Source of the DNA: Candidatus Woesearchaeota archaeon
Lineage (GTDB): Archaea > Nanobdellota > Nanobdellia > UBA10117
Direction: 5' to 3'
DNA: 11,073 nt
Assembly (NCBI GenBank): GCA_023245115.1
Contig: JAHFKX010000002.1
Span: 1-11,073, forward strand
Shown piece by piece: positions 1 to 6,942 of the stretch (position 1 is its first letter; every line of letters begins with the position of its first letter). A program made the position numbers and the translations under genes. The notes under the pieces are model-generated. The model was not told where the DNA came from. It saw only the letters and a program-made list of their open reading frames with translations, and did no database searches.

Positions 1-1602
1 GACTAAACTGGCAACTACTTGATTACTCATAATTACAGATGGGTCTGGCTGCACGATACAGCCTGTGCCTTCACGCTCGCGCTGGGCTACAGCCTCGCGC
101 GCCCTCTTTGCCAGCTCTTCGAGCCCAAGCATGTGGTTCGGACAGCCTGTCTTCCCAGGCACATACAAAACTGCCTGACCTGCAGAGTAGCTTGTGGCTC
201 CGCTGGCCAGCGGAACTTTTGCGCCGACACACGCCTTAGAAATAATTTCACGCGTTTCGAAATTGTCAACGCAATCTATTACTAAATCGTATTTTTCCAG
301 ACTAAACTTTTCATCAAATTTTTCAATTATGCTTTCATACTTCGCATCTGGGCCGCGGATTATTGCGCATCTTTCCGCAAGAACCTTTGCTTTTGGTTGG
401 TTAACTGAACCATAAAACATCAGCTGCCTGTTGAGATTTGTAACTTCAATTGTATCAAAATCCAAAATATCCACAAGATTGAAACCTAACGCCGCAAGGC
501 CCTGCCCTACAAAATTTCCCAAGGCACCGGCTCCAATCAATAAAACATTGTATGGCGAGTAATCTTCTTTAACATTATTAGCGTTTGCAAATTCATAAGA
601 AACTATTTCTTTCTTTTCGCAACTATTAAGGCTCGCTTTTTTTATTTCTTCCAGCGCAAGCCCTGCAGCCAACATCGCGGTTATCACGTCATGAGCCGCT
701 GCGGATTTATCGTAAAGCGGATTTAGGTTGTTCCTGTGATCGAGCATCAGGAAACCTTTTTCATAAAAGTGCACGAACTCAGAGTGCCTGTGCTTGCTTT
801 CATTTTCCATGTAATCAAAGACCAGCGCACGAGACTCATGCCTGTCTGTTGCATCAACAACAACAGAAGAGCCATTTAGCAGATATTTTTCCGCATTTGA
901 GGTCATATTTGCAATCAAAAATTCAAGGTCGGCATTACCGACTTTTTTAACCATATCAGAAAGCCTGTCTGTCCTTGACTGGCCATTCGATAATTTTAGC
1001 ATCGGTGCTTCTGGGCCTGGCAAATCCCGTGGTGTTGATATGATGCAAATTTTTCCAATGCCTAATGCAGACGCTGAAAGCGCGAGATATTCTGAAAATG
1101 TATTGTAACCAACAATAGTAAGAACTGTCCCTTCTATTTCTTTCTGATCCCAGCCCTTAATTCTGGCCTGCCGGTCATACCTTTCGGCAACAATCCCTGT
1201 CAGAGTATTTTCCTCTGCGACACGAGCCGGTTGATTTTGAATAGCCTGCCGTGGCGTTGTTGCCGGCACTTGGGCTGCTGCTCTTGCCGCGCCGACGATT
1301 GCACGTATTCTAGCTGGCTCTTCCTCCACTCCATCAGCAAATTCTGTGCCGCATGACCGACATTCATCGTCTTCTTCTTCCACTGCTACGCCGCATGCTG
1401 GACATTCGAATCTTTCTATATTTTGCGGCGTGGCTGGCTCTTCCTGCTGTGGCCCAGCAACTTCTTCAAAAACTATGTCATCTGCGGGCTCGTCAAACTC
1501 TTCATGACATTGCGAACATTCAGTAGCATCCTGATCAACTGCGAAATGGCACGCACTACATTCAAGATGTTTGTCCGAACTGCACCACATTGCTCTTGTC
1601 AT
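1..1602 (-). CDS. E1-like ubiquitin-activating enzyme with two zinc ribbons and two ThiF-type domains (3' end outside window)
   Basis: The 534 visible codons read without a stop to the window edge. Residues 15-32 and 67-84 each form a zinc ribbon (CxxC, ten residues, CxxC). Residues 142-152 (YDRQARIKGWD) match the usual opening of E1/ThiF adenylation domains. The first Rossmann domain follows, but its glycine-rich loop is lost (GYNTFS at 165-170), although DATD (250-253) remains. A second domain is intact: GAGALG at 357-362, D383, NLNRQ at 389-393, K404 and DCVDN at 443-447. C515 lies before PDPSVIMSN, where E1 enzymes carry the thioester cysteine. C487xxH490 may be a remnant zinc site. An inactive domain before an active one is the layout of eukaryotic Uba1-type E1s. 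Inferred role: adenylation and thioester capture of the modifier encoded at 4512-4928. Its ATG overlaps the JAMM gene stop (ATGA), implying coupled translation. The missing C-terminus could hold a modifier-fold domain. The E1 family call is firm; the partners are inferred. Confidence 0.9.
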   Translation of the reverse strand, partial: MTRAMWCSSDKHLECSACHFAVDQDATECSQCHEEFDEPADDIVFEEVAGPQQEEPATPQNIERFECPACGVAVEEEDDECRSCGTEFADGVEEEPARIRAIVGAARAAAQVPATTPRQAIQNQPARVAEENTLTGIVAERYDRQARIKGWDQKEIEGTVLTIVGYNTFSEYLALSASALGIGKICIISTPRDLPGPEAPMLKLSNGQSRTDRLSDMVKKVGNADLEFLIANMTSNAEKYLLNGSSVVVDATDRHESRALVFDYMENESKHRHSEFVHFYEKGFLMLDHRNNLNPLYDKSAAAHDVITAMLAAGLALEEIKKASLNSCEKKEIVSYEFANANNVKEDYSPYNVLLIGAGALGNFVGQGLAALGFNLVDILDFDTIEVTNLNRQLMFYGSVNQPKAKVLAERCAIIRGPDAKYESIIEKFDEKFSLEKYDLVIDCVDNFETREIISKACVGAKVPLASGATSYSAGQAVLYVPGKTGCPNHMLGLEELAKRAREAVAQREREGTGCIVQPDPSVIMSNQVVASLV

Positions 1603-3101
1603 CCGATAAACCCGCCTGCCCCAAGGCCGGGCTTTGCTCCGCCGTTGCCATTGCCTTTATCATCGTCTTTCTTTTCCGGTTTAATTTCTGCATTTTTATT
1701 GGGAATTTTTGTATTATATCTTCTTATTGCCCCGTGCTTGTTCCACATATTGCCTTGGAATTCTGCCATAAGTTTTGCAAACCTTGGATGGCTGGCTGCG
1801 TAGCCCGTAAGGGCGATAACAAGTACCTCGTCCATGACAAGTTCATACATAACGTTATCACCGCCGCCCCATTTCGGGGCATTTGCTTTTTTCAGGAGCC
1901 ATGACTGGTATTCTCTATCCAAACTGCCGGCACTTTCGCGCACAGCATCACGAAGTATTTCTAAGAGACCAAAAGCCCGTTCGTAATCATTTCTTTGCCG
2001 GCCTGCGTAATCTAATGCTGTGGCTAAAAATATTCGCACATCCCATTCAGTCGGCCTCGCCTGAACCGGCTGGCCAACTACTTCACTCAATGTAGCTGGG
2101 GCTGGCAGGACTTCAGTTCCTGGCTTGCCAAATATAAACTCCCAATAATCGTTCCATTCTCCACTTTCCATTTCCGCTGTCTGCTGGCTTCCTGCGGCTG
2201 GCACTGGCCCACCCACTGGATGTCTTGTGCGCCCCCAATGCGTAATACCGAGTGCGTGGTACGGCGGCGTAATGTCTGCCTTTATTTTTTTCTTTAACTC
2301 TTCTGTATCAACTACAAGCGCATATTCTAGACCACTAACGCGCTCAATGTCCATAAAAGTGTTAAGTTCATTCTTATCATAGCTTGCATATCTTTCAACG
2401 GTTCGCCATTCGCGCCAGTTTACAAATCCCTTTGCTTCGCGTTTTTCATTTACGACGATAGAATATGAAAAGCCAAGCCATGCCTCCTGAAGCATTCTGG
2501 ATTTGAATATTTTTTGCAGCAGTTCAGGGCTAACTGATTTCGCATCTTCTCCGCTTACTATAACTACTGGGTCTGTCGGGGATGCACTCGAAAGCATTAA
2601 AGTATCATCTAATTTACACACGCTTTGTTCCCCCTGCATAAACTGATATGGCCTCTGGAATTGGCGGCGGGTATTTGCATAAACAGAATTCAGAACTGTC
2701 ATTCTGTTTTCCTGATCCGTGCCTGAGAAAAATGTATTAAAACCTGCATGGCTGTGTATCCAGCCGTTGATAATCCATTCTTTGCCCCTTGAACTTTCTA
2801 TTTCTTCTATACATTTCGCAATGTCTTCGCCACTCATCTTAGTATGGCCTGCGCTAGAATCCTGCTTGCCGAACGTAAAGTCGCAGGCAAGTTCTGGCTG
2901 TGTGCGCTTTGCCAGCAAAAAGCCATACCACTCCATTGACTCTTCGTGTACCTCTTTGACGAGCTGGCACAGCGTAAATGCCTTGTTGAGCACATCTTCT
3001 GTAACCCTGACAGTTTTCGGTACAAGCGCAAGTGCTGGATTTGCCTCTCTTTCTGCCCGCCTTTTTTCTTCAGTTGCCATCAAATCTTTAAAGCCCACCA
3101 T
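1599..3101 (-). CDS. JAMM/MPN+ zinc metalloprotease, candidate deubiquitinase-like enzyme
   Basis: Residues about 30-150 form a JAB/MPN+ domain with a complete JAMM signature: glutamate E57 in MEWYGFLL, then H116-S-H118, S126 and D129 in the exact HxH-7-SxxD spacing. These bind catalytic zinc in Rpn11- and AMSH-type isopeptidases, so the enzyme should be active. The remaining 350 residues are much longer than a lone JAMM domain. They include a mixed alpha/beta region (about 150-290), a helical region (about 340-465) and a charged, glycine-rich tail ending GLGAGGFIG, none of which I recognise. I chose the ATG at 3101 because GAGG lies six bases upstream (3108-3111); an ATG at 3113 is possible but lacks such a site. 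The start sits one base after the stop of the E2-like gene, and the end overlaps the E1 start by four bases. Inferred role: trimming the GGN tail of the modifier and removing it from targets. No signal peptide, so cytoplasmic. Confidence 0.92.
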   Translation of the reverse strand: MVGFKDLMATEEKRRAEREANPALALVPKTVRVTEDVLNKAFTLCQLVKEVHEESMEWYGFLLAKRTQPELACDFTFGKQDSSAGHTKMSGEDIAKCIEEIESSRGKEWIINGWIHSHAGFNTFFSGTDQENRMTVLNSVYANTRRQFQRPYQFMQGEQSVCKLDDTLMLSSASPTDPVVIVSGEDAKSVSPELLQKIFKSRMLQEAWLGFSYSIVVNEKREAKGFVNWREWRTVERYASYDKNELNTFMDIERVSGLEYALVVDTEELKKKIKADITPPYHALGITHWGRTRHPVGGPVPAAGSQQTAEMESGEWNDYWEFIFGKPGTEVLPAPATLSEVVGQPVQARPTEWDVRIFLATALDYAGRQRNDYERAFGLLEILRDAVRESAGSLDREYQSWLLKKANAPKWGGGDNVMYELVMDEVLVIALTGYAASHPRFAKLMAEFQGNMWNKHGAIRRYNTKIPNKNAEIKPEKKDDDKGNGNGGAKPGLGAGGFIG

Positions 3102-3102
3102 A

Positions 3103-4470
3103 TTAGTCCTCATTTGTTACTGGAATTCCGAGAGTCTCAAGCTCTTCTTTGGTTTTTTTCGGAAACATTTCGAGGCCAGCATTTCCAACATAGCCCCAAT
3201 GGTCCGAGCGTTTATTGTAACCGGATGTAACTATTTTATAAGCCTCAGAAAGGTATTTTGCCAGCCATTGCGGGAATGAAAGGCCGTGAAGTGTAGTTGC
3301 ATGATGATCGTTGAACGTGCCCATACAAATATTTCTATCCTTGCCATGCCCGTCAGATATAAACGGGCTCCAGCCTTCGCCCAGCAGGTATGGCGCCGTA
3401 CAATGATCTTGCAAAAACTCTCCTGACTTGTCTTTTATAATTGTAATCGCAACACGCTCTTTTGGGAACGCATGATAGCTTGCGGGCAGTGGACGTGCCC
3501 AGTCTCTTAGCGCATACGGCGGGACATTGAGATAAACTGTTATTTTGTCGGGTTTAAGCACTAGCCCCCATTTTCCAAGATCCAGCGTAACGTCGTTATT
3601 GCCTGCTTTTAGAGCCATGACCAAAATACCTAACTCACGCTGGCTCATGTTTGCGCCAATCTGATCGAGTCTTTTTTCCGCGCGCCCAATACTTTGTTTC
3701 CTGACAAACTGAGTTTCATATGTTGAAAAAACATAGTCCATTTCTAAAACACCCTGGCCTATTTTTGTAGTTGCAGTATATGCGACACCATTTATGTAAA
3801 TTGTTTTTTCGGCATTGGCATCGGCAGCGCCGTTGCAACGCTGAAGCCTGACACTTTTGCGGCCATCCCAGAAAACACCTTCCGCATCTTTCCGTGCCAG
3901 CTGAGATTTTAATTCTTTACGAACCGTAGTATCGAACTGCTCCAGTGGCCGGTCTTTCAGGACAGCAATAAAATTTTCGACTAAGCTGCGCAACTTTTCT
4001 GGACTTGAGACTATGTCTATCGTGCCGAGTTTTGATTCTAGGTGCGACAGGAGCGCATCTGTTTTGGTGTCTTCCCTATTTTTCAACGCGCCCATGATTT
4101 CAGAAGCCTTGCGCTCTACGAAATACAAACCAAACTCAAAAAGAATTGTTCTAACCGCTTTGATATAGTTGCTATCTAAATTTAATGCAAAGTTAATCTG
4201 GCTTTCCTGAACAAGCTTTAACGGTTGTGCGATAACCTCTTTTGCGGCGTTGTTGATTGCATCTTCAAGCCTGTCGTTTGCGCGTGCGTATGCAAGCCAT
4301 AAAGAATTCAAATGAACTGGCCGCATTGGCCAGCCCAAGGCAATGTCGCCTGTTTTTATTTCCAGCCTATCGCCAGTTAAGTTTGGGGTTGGCCTGCAAC
4401 CATCAACGAGAAATATGCCATTTTCCAATATGGCTAATTGTCCTTTTGTTGCATACTCGGTAAACGACAT
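3103..4470 (-). CDS. Protein with C-terminal E2-like (ubiquitin-conjugating) motif and long unrecognised N-terminal region
   Basis: This is a 455-residue cytoplasmic protein. The first 220 residues or so are a mostly helical region I do not recognise. From about residue 290 the pattern suggests an E2/RWD-like fold: a helix, strands around ITVYLNVPPYA, then a loop leading to H375-GKDRN-I-C382-MG. That matches the E2 pattern HPN-x(n)-G-x-[IV]-C-L-[GD], with C382 as the candidate thioester cysteine. Helices follow at FPQWLAKYLSEAYKIV. Prokaryotic E2-like proteins often have a diverged HPN, so the mismatch is tolerable. Position is the second argument: it lies between a candidate modifier and the JAMM and E1 genes, the usual place for an E2 in such operons. 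C357 is a less likely alternative. Its start is 41 bases downstream of the modifier gene, and its stop is one base before the JAMM start. The coding call is firm; the E2 assignment is moderate, resting on a short motif plus context. Confidence 0.72.
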   Translation of the reverse strand: MSFTEYATKGQLAILENGIFLVDGCRPTPNLTGDRLEIKTGDIALGWPMRPVHLNSLWLAYARANDRLEDAINNAAKEVIAQPLKLVQESQINFALNLDSNYIKAVRTILFEFGLYFVERKASEIMGALKNREDTKTDALLSHLESKLGTIDIVSSPEKLRSLVENFIAVLKDRPLEQFDTTVRKELKSQLARKDAEGVFWDGRKSVRLQRCNGAADANAEKTIYINGVAYTATTKIGQGVLEMDYVFSTYETQFVRKQSIGRAEKRLDQIGANMSQRELGILVMALKAGNNDVTLDLGKWGLVLKPDKITVYLNVPPYALRDWARPLPASYHAFPKERVAITIIKDKSGEFLQDHCTAPYLLGEGWSPFISDGHGKDRNICMGTFNDHHATTLHGLSFPQWLAKYLSEAYKIVTSGYNKRSDHWGYVGNAGLEMFPKKTKEELETLGIPVTNED

Positions 4471-4511
4471 ATTTCTCGATGGTATGTGGCCTAGTCACGT
4501 TAGCACACGCC

Positions 4512-4928
4512 CTAATTGCCGCCTTGTTCAGACCTTGCGTGACGTGCCCTTATGTGATAAAACTGTTGTTTTGTTTCTGGGTCAACCTCAAGTTGCGCTA
4601 AATTCTCAACTGTTCCTTTTTGCGTAGTCGCAGTTCTTGTCAAGAGGCTTACTAAACTCGTGTCCAAAGTAATTGCTTGGGCTTTAACCACAACTCTATC
4701 AGATTTTCGTTGGTCGTGCTCTCTTTGTAACAGGGCTTGCATGTCTGCTTGTGCTGGTTCTGCTCTTTCTCCAACAGCTTCTTCCAACAGCGTCCCGATG
4801 GTTACACCATCATGGTATACCCGATCTGTTGAAACGAACATTGCATAACCTGCATCCATATCTAATCCCGGTAAAAATTCTACGACCACCGGCAGTTTTT
4901 CAACATTTGTATTTCCAGTTCCTGACAT
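4512..4928 (-). CDS. Small protein ending Gly-Gly-Asn, candidate ubiquitin-like modifier
   Basis: This 138-residue protein heads the operon. It ends FYHIRARHARSEQGGN, so a Gly-Gly pair (136-137) is followed by one extra residue, as in modifiers made as precursors and trimmed by a protease. The basic strand before the tail recalls the R-rich end of ubiquitin. A beta-grasp layout is plausible: strand at 13-19, strand at 28-36, a helix near TIGTLLEEAV (43-52), a charged helical insert at about 57-76, a strand at 78-84 and a last strand at 121-128. At 138 residues it is longer than ubiquitin (76), and overall similarity is not obvious by eye. I chose the ATG at 4928 because GGTGATG (4937-4931) sits just upstream; an in-frame start at 4952 lies upstream of the likely transcription start. 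Role as the E1 substrate is inferred from the tail and from the E1, E2-like and JAMM genes downstream. Confidence 0.68.
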   Translation of the reverse strand: MSGTGNTNVEKLPVVVEFLPGLDMDAGYAMFVSTDRVYHDGVTIGTLLEEAVGERAEPAQADMQALLQREHDQRKSDRVVVKAQAITLDTSLVSLLTRTATTQKGTVENLAQLEVDPETKQQFYHIRARHARSEQGGN

Positions 4929-4930
4929 AT

Positions 4931-4937
4931 CATCACC
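4931..4937 (-). promoter_or_regulatory. Ribosome binding site GGTGATG for the candidate modifier gene
   Basis: On the minus strand GGTGATG complements the 3' end typical of archaeal 16S rRNA and lies two bases before the ATG at 4928. It decides the start of the 138-residue protein against the longer in-frame reading. Confidence 0.7.
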
Positions 4938-4962
4938 TTTTAGAGTTATCACGAATAAGTGG

Positions 4963-4970
4963 TTTAAAAA
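4963..4970 (-). promoter_or_regulatory. TATA-like box for the conjugation operon
   Basis: The minus strand reads GATTTTTAAACC, with the TTTTTAAA core centred near 4966. Archaeal transcription usually starts about 26 bases downstream, here near 4940, leaving a leader of about a dozen bases that just includes the GGTGATG site. Assigned from position and composition only. Confidence 0.5.
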
Positions 4971-5067
4971 TCTTTCTAAATAATAATTGCACTACTGTAA
5001 TATAATTAACAAAAAATAATTTTATCCGTAATGTCATTTTCACTATTAACAATATTTATGGAAAAAA

Positions 5068-5075
5068 TTTATAAA
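5068..5075 (+). promoter_or_regulatory. TATA box for the divergent 432-residue protein gene
   Basis: TTTATAAA is a near-perfect archaeal TATA box, preceded by a purine-rich GAAAAAA stretch that could be a TFB recognition element. The expected transcription start is near 5098. The short leader contains GTGAT (5103-5107), a likely ribosome site for the ATG at 5112. Confidence 0.65.
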
Positions 5076-5111
5076 CCCATTACTACTGAGAATAACTAGA
5101 AAGTGATAAAT

Positions 5112-6410
5112 ATGAACAAAACACAACAAGAATTTTACGAAGGATTTATTGGTGCACACACAAAAAGACCAATTGATTTGGGTACGTTAGTCGCTGGGCA
5201 TACAAGGCCTCCGCAATTTTATTTAGAATTAGTCAGACGCTCGCTTACATTAGAAGCACAAATTTCAGACTTTGCTAGGGAAACATTTTCCGACATTAAT
5301 GGTGCGCCATTCGAAGTGCCTGCTCAGGCCATTCCTTTTATTTTGGTTCCAACTATAAATGAAAGACTCCAAGGCCAATACGGCGTTGGTACGATCTCGG
5401 GCAGAAAATCAGACGGTTCACTTACAGTATTGGGCCTTATTGCCGATAAGCAAAATATTATCGCATATGATGTTAAAGCAGACGGCGAAATAAATTTGTA
5501 CAAAGCAAATACGCCGGACGAGCTGCGGGCTAAATTAACACAGGCATATGGCGGACAGTGGTGGGACTGCATCTTTGCGGCACCACGGCTAAATCCTGAA
5601 CCGACTGCAACACAAGCAGATGATTTAGTTCTTGGCGATGTTCCCCCTGCAAGCAGGCCATATGTTCTTGAACTTGTAAGGCGGTCTGCAAGGAGATTCC
5701 CAGTAAAAATTTTGGGTGCACAAACTCCTGCTGCGGAATATGTAGCTGAGCACAAAAAACTTATTCTGAGATTGTTACGCGAAGGAACACGTGCGCCAGT
5801 GCCAGTTAATGACTCACCGGCCCCGCTGGAAGCAACGGGCGATGATGAAAATTGGAAAGAACAGCCGGCAAATGAAACTCGTGAAGCTGATGCTGATATA
5901 AGCCTGGCAAGAGGTGGGCGCAAGGTCACAGTTACTGAAGACGGAGTTAGCATCTCGCGGCCCGACAGGGAAGTTTCAATTACTAATGATGGCGTTGTCA
6001 TCACAGCTATACCAAACGATAAAGATGGCAGCCTTGAAAAAGCAGTCGCGGAAATAGAAAGAACAGCACCAGTTGAAGTGCCAGTGCCGCCTGCTGCACC
6101 AACGCCTGAACCACGGCCAATGGGTTCACTGGACGCACGCCGCGACTATGCTCCTGAAACACCAATGCCAGCTAGGCCTGCACCAACTCTTCCAGCCGCA
6201 CAATATTCAGCGCCGCCCGTACCGCCGGTGCCAGCACCAGTTCTTCGGTTTACAAAAGAAGATGGACGCGTCATAGAAGTAGGCGGACCAGTAAACCGCA
6301 GCGAAATTGATAGCGATTTATTAGAAGAGCTTATCCACGCAGAAACTGTTCACATAGGAACTTTGAACGTACATATACATAAAGGCGCCAAACTAGATGA
6401 GGAAGAGTAA
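5112..6410 (+). CDS. Unrecognised 432-residue multidomain protein divergent from the conjugation operon
   Basis: I do not recognise this family. The N-terminal part (1-225) holds two copies of a short motif, FYLELVRRS at 36-44 and YVLELVRRS at 184-192, each preceded by an RP-containing turn; between them is a beta-rich region (75-160). Residues 270-303 contain two adjacent strand-turn-strand units, VTVTEDGVSISRPD and VSITNDGVVITAIP, followed by a helix. Residues 318-377 are a proline/alanine-rich, probably disordered linker. A small beta/helix domain (378-425) with strands RFTKEDGRVIEVGG and VHIGTLNVHIHKG ends in an acidic tail. There is no signal peptide or membrane segment. I prefer the ATG at 5112, as the GTG at 5103 lies inside the likely ribosome site GTGAT. 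The gene faces away from the conjugation operon across a shared promoter region. An adaptor, substrate or E3-like role is possible, but nothing in the sequence proves it. It ends seven bases from the convergent glycosyltransferase gene. Confidence 0.85.
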   Translation: MNKTQQEFYEGFIGAHTKRPIDLGTLVAGHTRPPQFYLELVRRSLTLEAQISDFARETFSDINGAPFEVPAQAIPFILVPTINERLQGQYGVGTISGRKSDGSLTVLGLIADKQNIIAYDVKADGEINLYKANTPDELRAKLTQAYGGQWWDCIFAAPRLNPEPTATQADDLVLGDVPPASRPYVLELVRRSARRFPVKILGAQTPAAEYVAEHKKLILRLLREGTRAPVPVNDSPAPLEATGDDENWKEQPANETREADADISLARGGRKVTVTEDGVSISRPDREVSITNDGVVITAIPNDKDGSLEKAVAEIERTAPVEVPVPPAAPTPEPRPMGSLDARRDYAPETPMPARPAPTLPAAQYSAPPVPPVPAPVLRFTKEDGRVIEVGGPVNRSEIDSDLLEELIHAETVHIGTLNVHIHKGAKLDEEE

Positions 6411-6417
6411 TTTTAAT

Positions 6418-6942
6418 TTAGAATTTTCCTTCTTTTTTTATTTGTGCCCAGTCAAATGGCCTTGCCTGCCAGTGATGCGCACAGATGACACTTGTGTCGA
6501 TATATGGCTGAATTCCAAGCCGATGGCAATCATAAAAAAACCAGCGGTCGTCAGCGGCATCCATTGAATTATCATAGCGAAAATTTATTTTCTCCAGAAC
6601 TTTTTTTGAGATGAGCACGCAACCAGTGCCAGCCATTCCAAGCTCGAAAAGTTTCCCTGAGGAAAATTCGTCCGGATTCATGTATCTCGTTCTTCCCCAA
6701 AATCCTTCCCTGCTCATAAACATCCATGCGAATGGCACTTGCATTAACTTATTGTTGACTGCGTGCTGGCCAAAGTACAGGCCTGCAACCACATCTTTAT
6801 CGTGCTGCAAAAGTTTTTGAATAATATTTTTGGGCGGAATTGTATCCATGTCCAAAGTCAAAAGAAAATCAAAATTTTCTTTCAAAACTATTTCGCGCAT
6901 TTTATTGTGCGATTCTTTTATTCTTTCGCGGGCCTTTTCCAA
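6418..6942 (-). CDS. Glycosyltransferase, C-terminal part of a frameshifted gene (GT-A fold, DMD motif)
   Basis: This piece carries the catalytic half of a nucleotide-sugar glycosyltransferase. FDFLLTLDMDTIPP contains a DxD-type motif (D103 and D105 of the repaired protein) that would bind metal and sugar nucleotide, as in family 2-like GT-A enzymes. Further typical elements are DKDVVAGLYFG, GTGCVLISKKVLEKI and a late DDRWFFYDCHRLG segment, close to acceptor and base positions in this fold. There is no true start codon here: the frame opens at a TTG inside the upstream piece. Adding one base to the A-run at 6935-6938 joins this reading to the upstream frame and gives a continuous protein of about 246 residues. 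Acceptor unknown; surface glycan or protein glycosylation is plausible given the sequon-rich surface protein nearby. Confidence 0.8.
   Translation of the reverse strand: MEKARERIKESHNKMREIVLKENFDFLLTLDMDTIPPKNIIQKLLQHDKDVVAGLYFGQHAVNNKLMQVPFAWMFMSREGFWGRTRYMNPDEFSSGKLFELGMAGTGCVLISKKVLEKINFRYDNSMDAADDRWFFYDCHRLGIQPYIDTSVICAHHWQARPFDWAQIKKEGKF

Noticed and set aside
19..415. Several short plus-strand open frames in the first 415 bases
   Set aside because: They lie antisense to the E1 adenylation domain, whose motifs are continuous on the minus strand; no promoter or ribosome site supports them.
1423..1904. Plus-strand open frames with hydrophobic stretches
   Set aside because: They are antisense to the E1 zinc ribbons and to the JAMM protein's C-terminus; the hydrophobic look comes from the complement of acidic codons.
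2719..3279. A 186-codon plus-strand open frame
   Set aside because: It runs antisense across the JAMM active-site region and the end of the E2-like gene, both of which have clear motifs.
3397..3405. C357 of the 455-residue protein as the E2 catalytic cysteine
   Set aside because: It is not followed by the hydrophobic-Gly pattern and has no suitably placed upstream His; C382 fits the E2 core better.
1..4928. A plasmid PRTRC-type system (which also has ThiF, JAB, E2-like and ubiquitin-like members)
   Set aside because: No ParB-like or other PRTRC-specific gene is present, and the E1 here has two adenylation domains with zinc ribbons, unlike the PRTRC ThiF protein as I know it.
4981..5060. A possible repeat or CRISPR-like element in the AT-rich spacer
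   Set aside because: Short similarities such as CACTACTGTAA and CACTATTAACA are too weak and too few; base composition explains them.
5324..6004. A 226-codon minus-strand open frame within the 432-residue protein gene
   Set aside because: Serine-rich, low-structure composition typical of an antisense shadow; the plus-strand reading has a TATA box, a ribosome site and internal protein repeats.
6918..6942. Programmed ribosomal frameshifting in the glycosyltransferase gene
   Set aside because: Joining the pieces needs a -1 shift, but TGG AAA AGG is not a good -1 slippery heptamer: re-pairing would mismatch at the first position of the Lys codon. A missing base is simpler.
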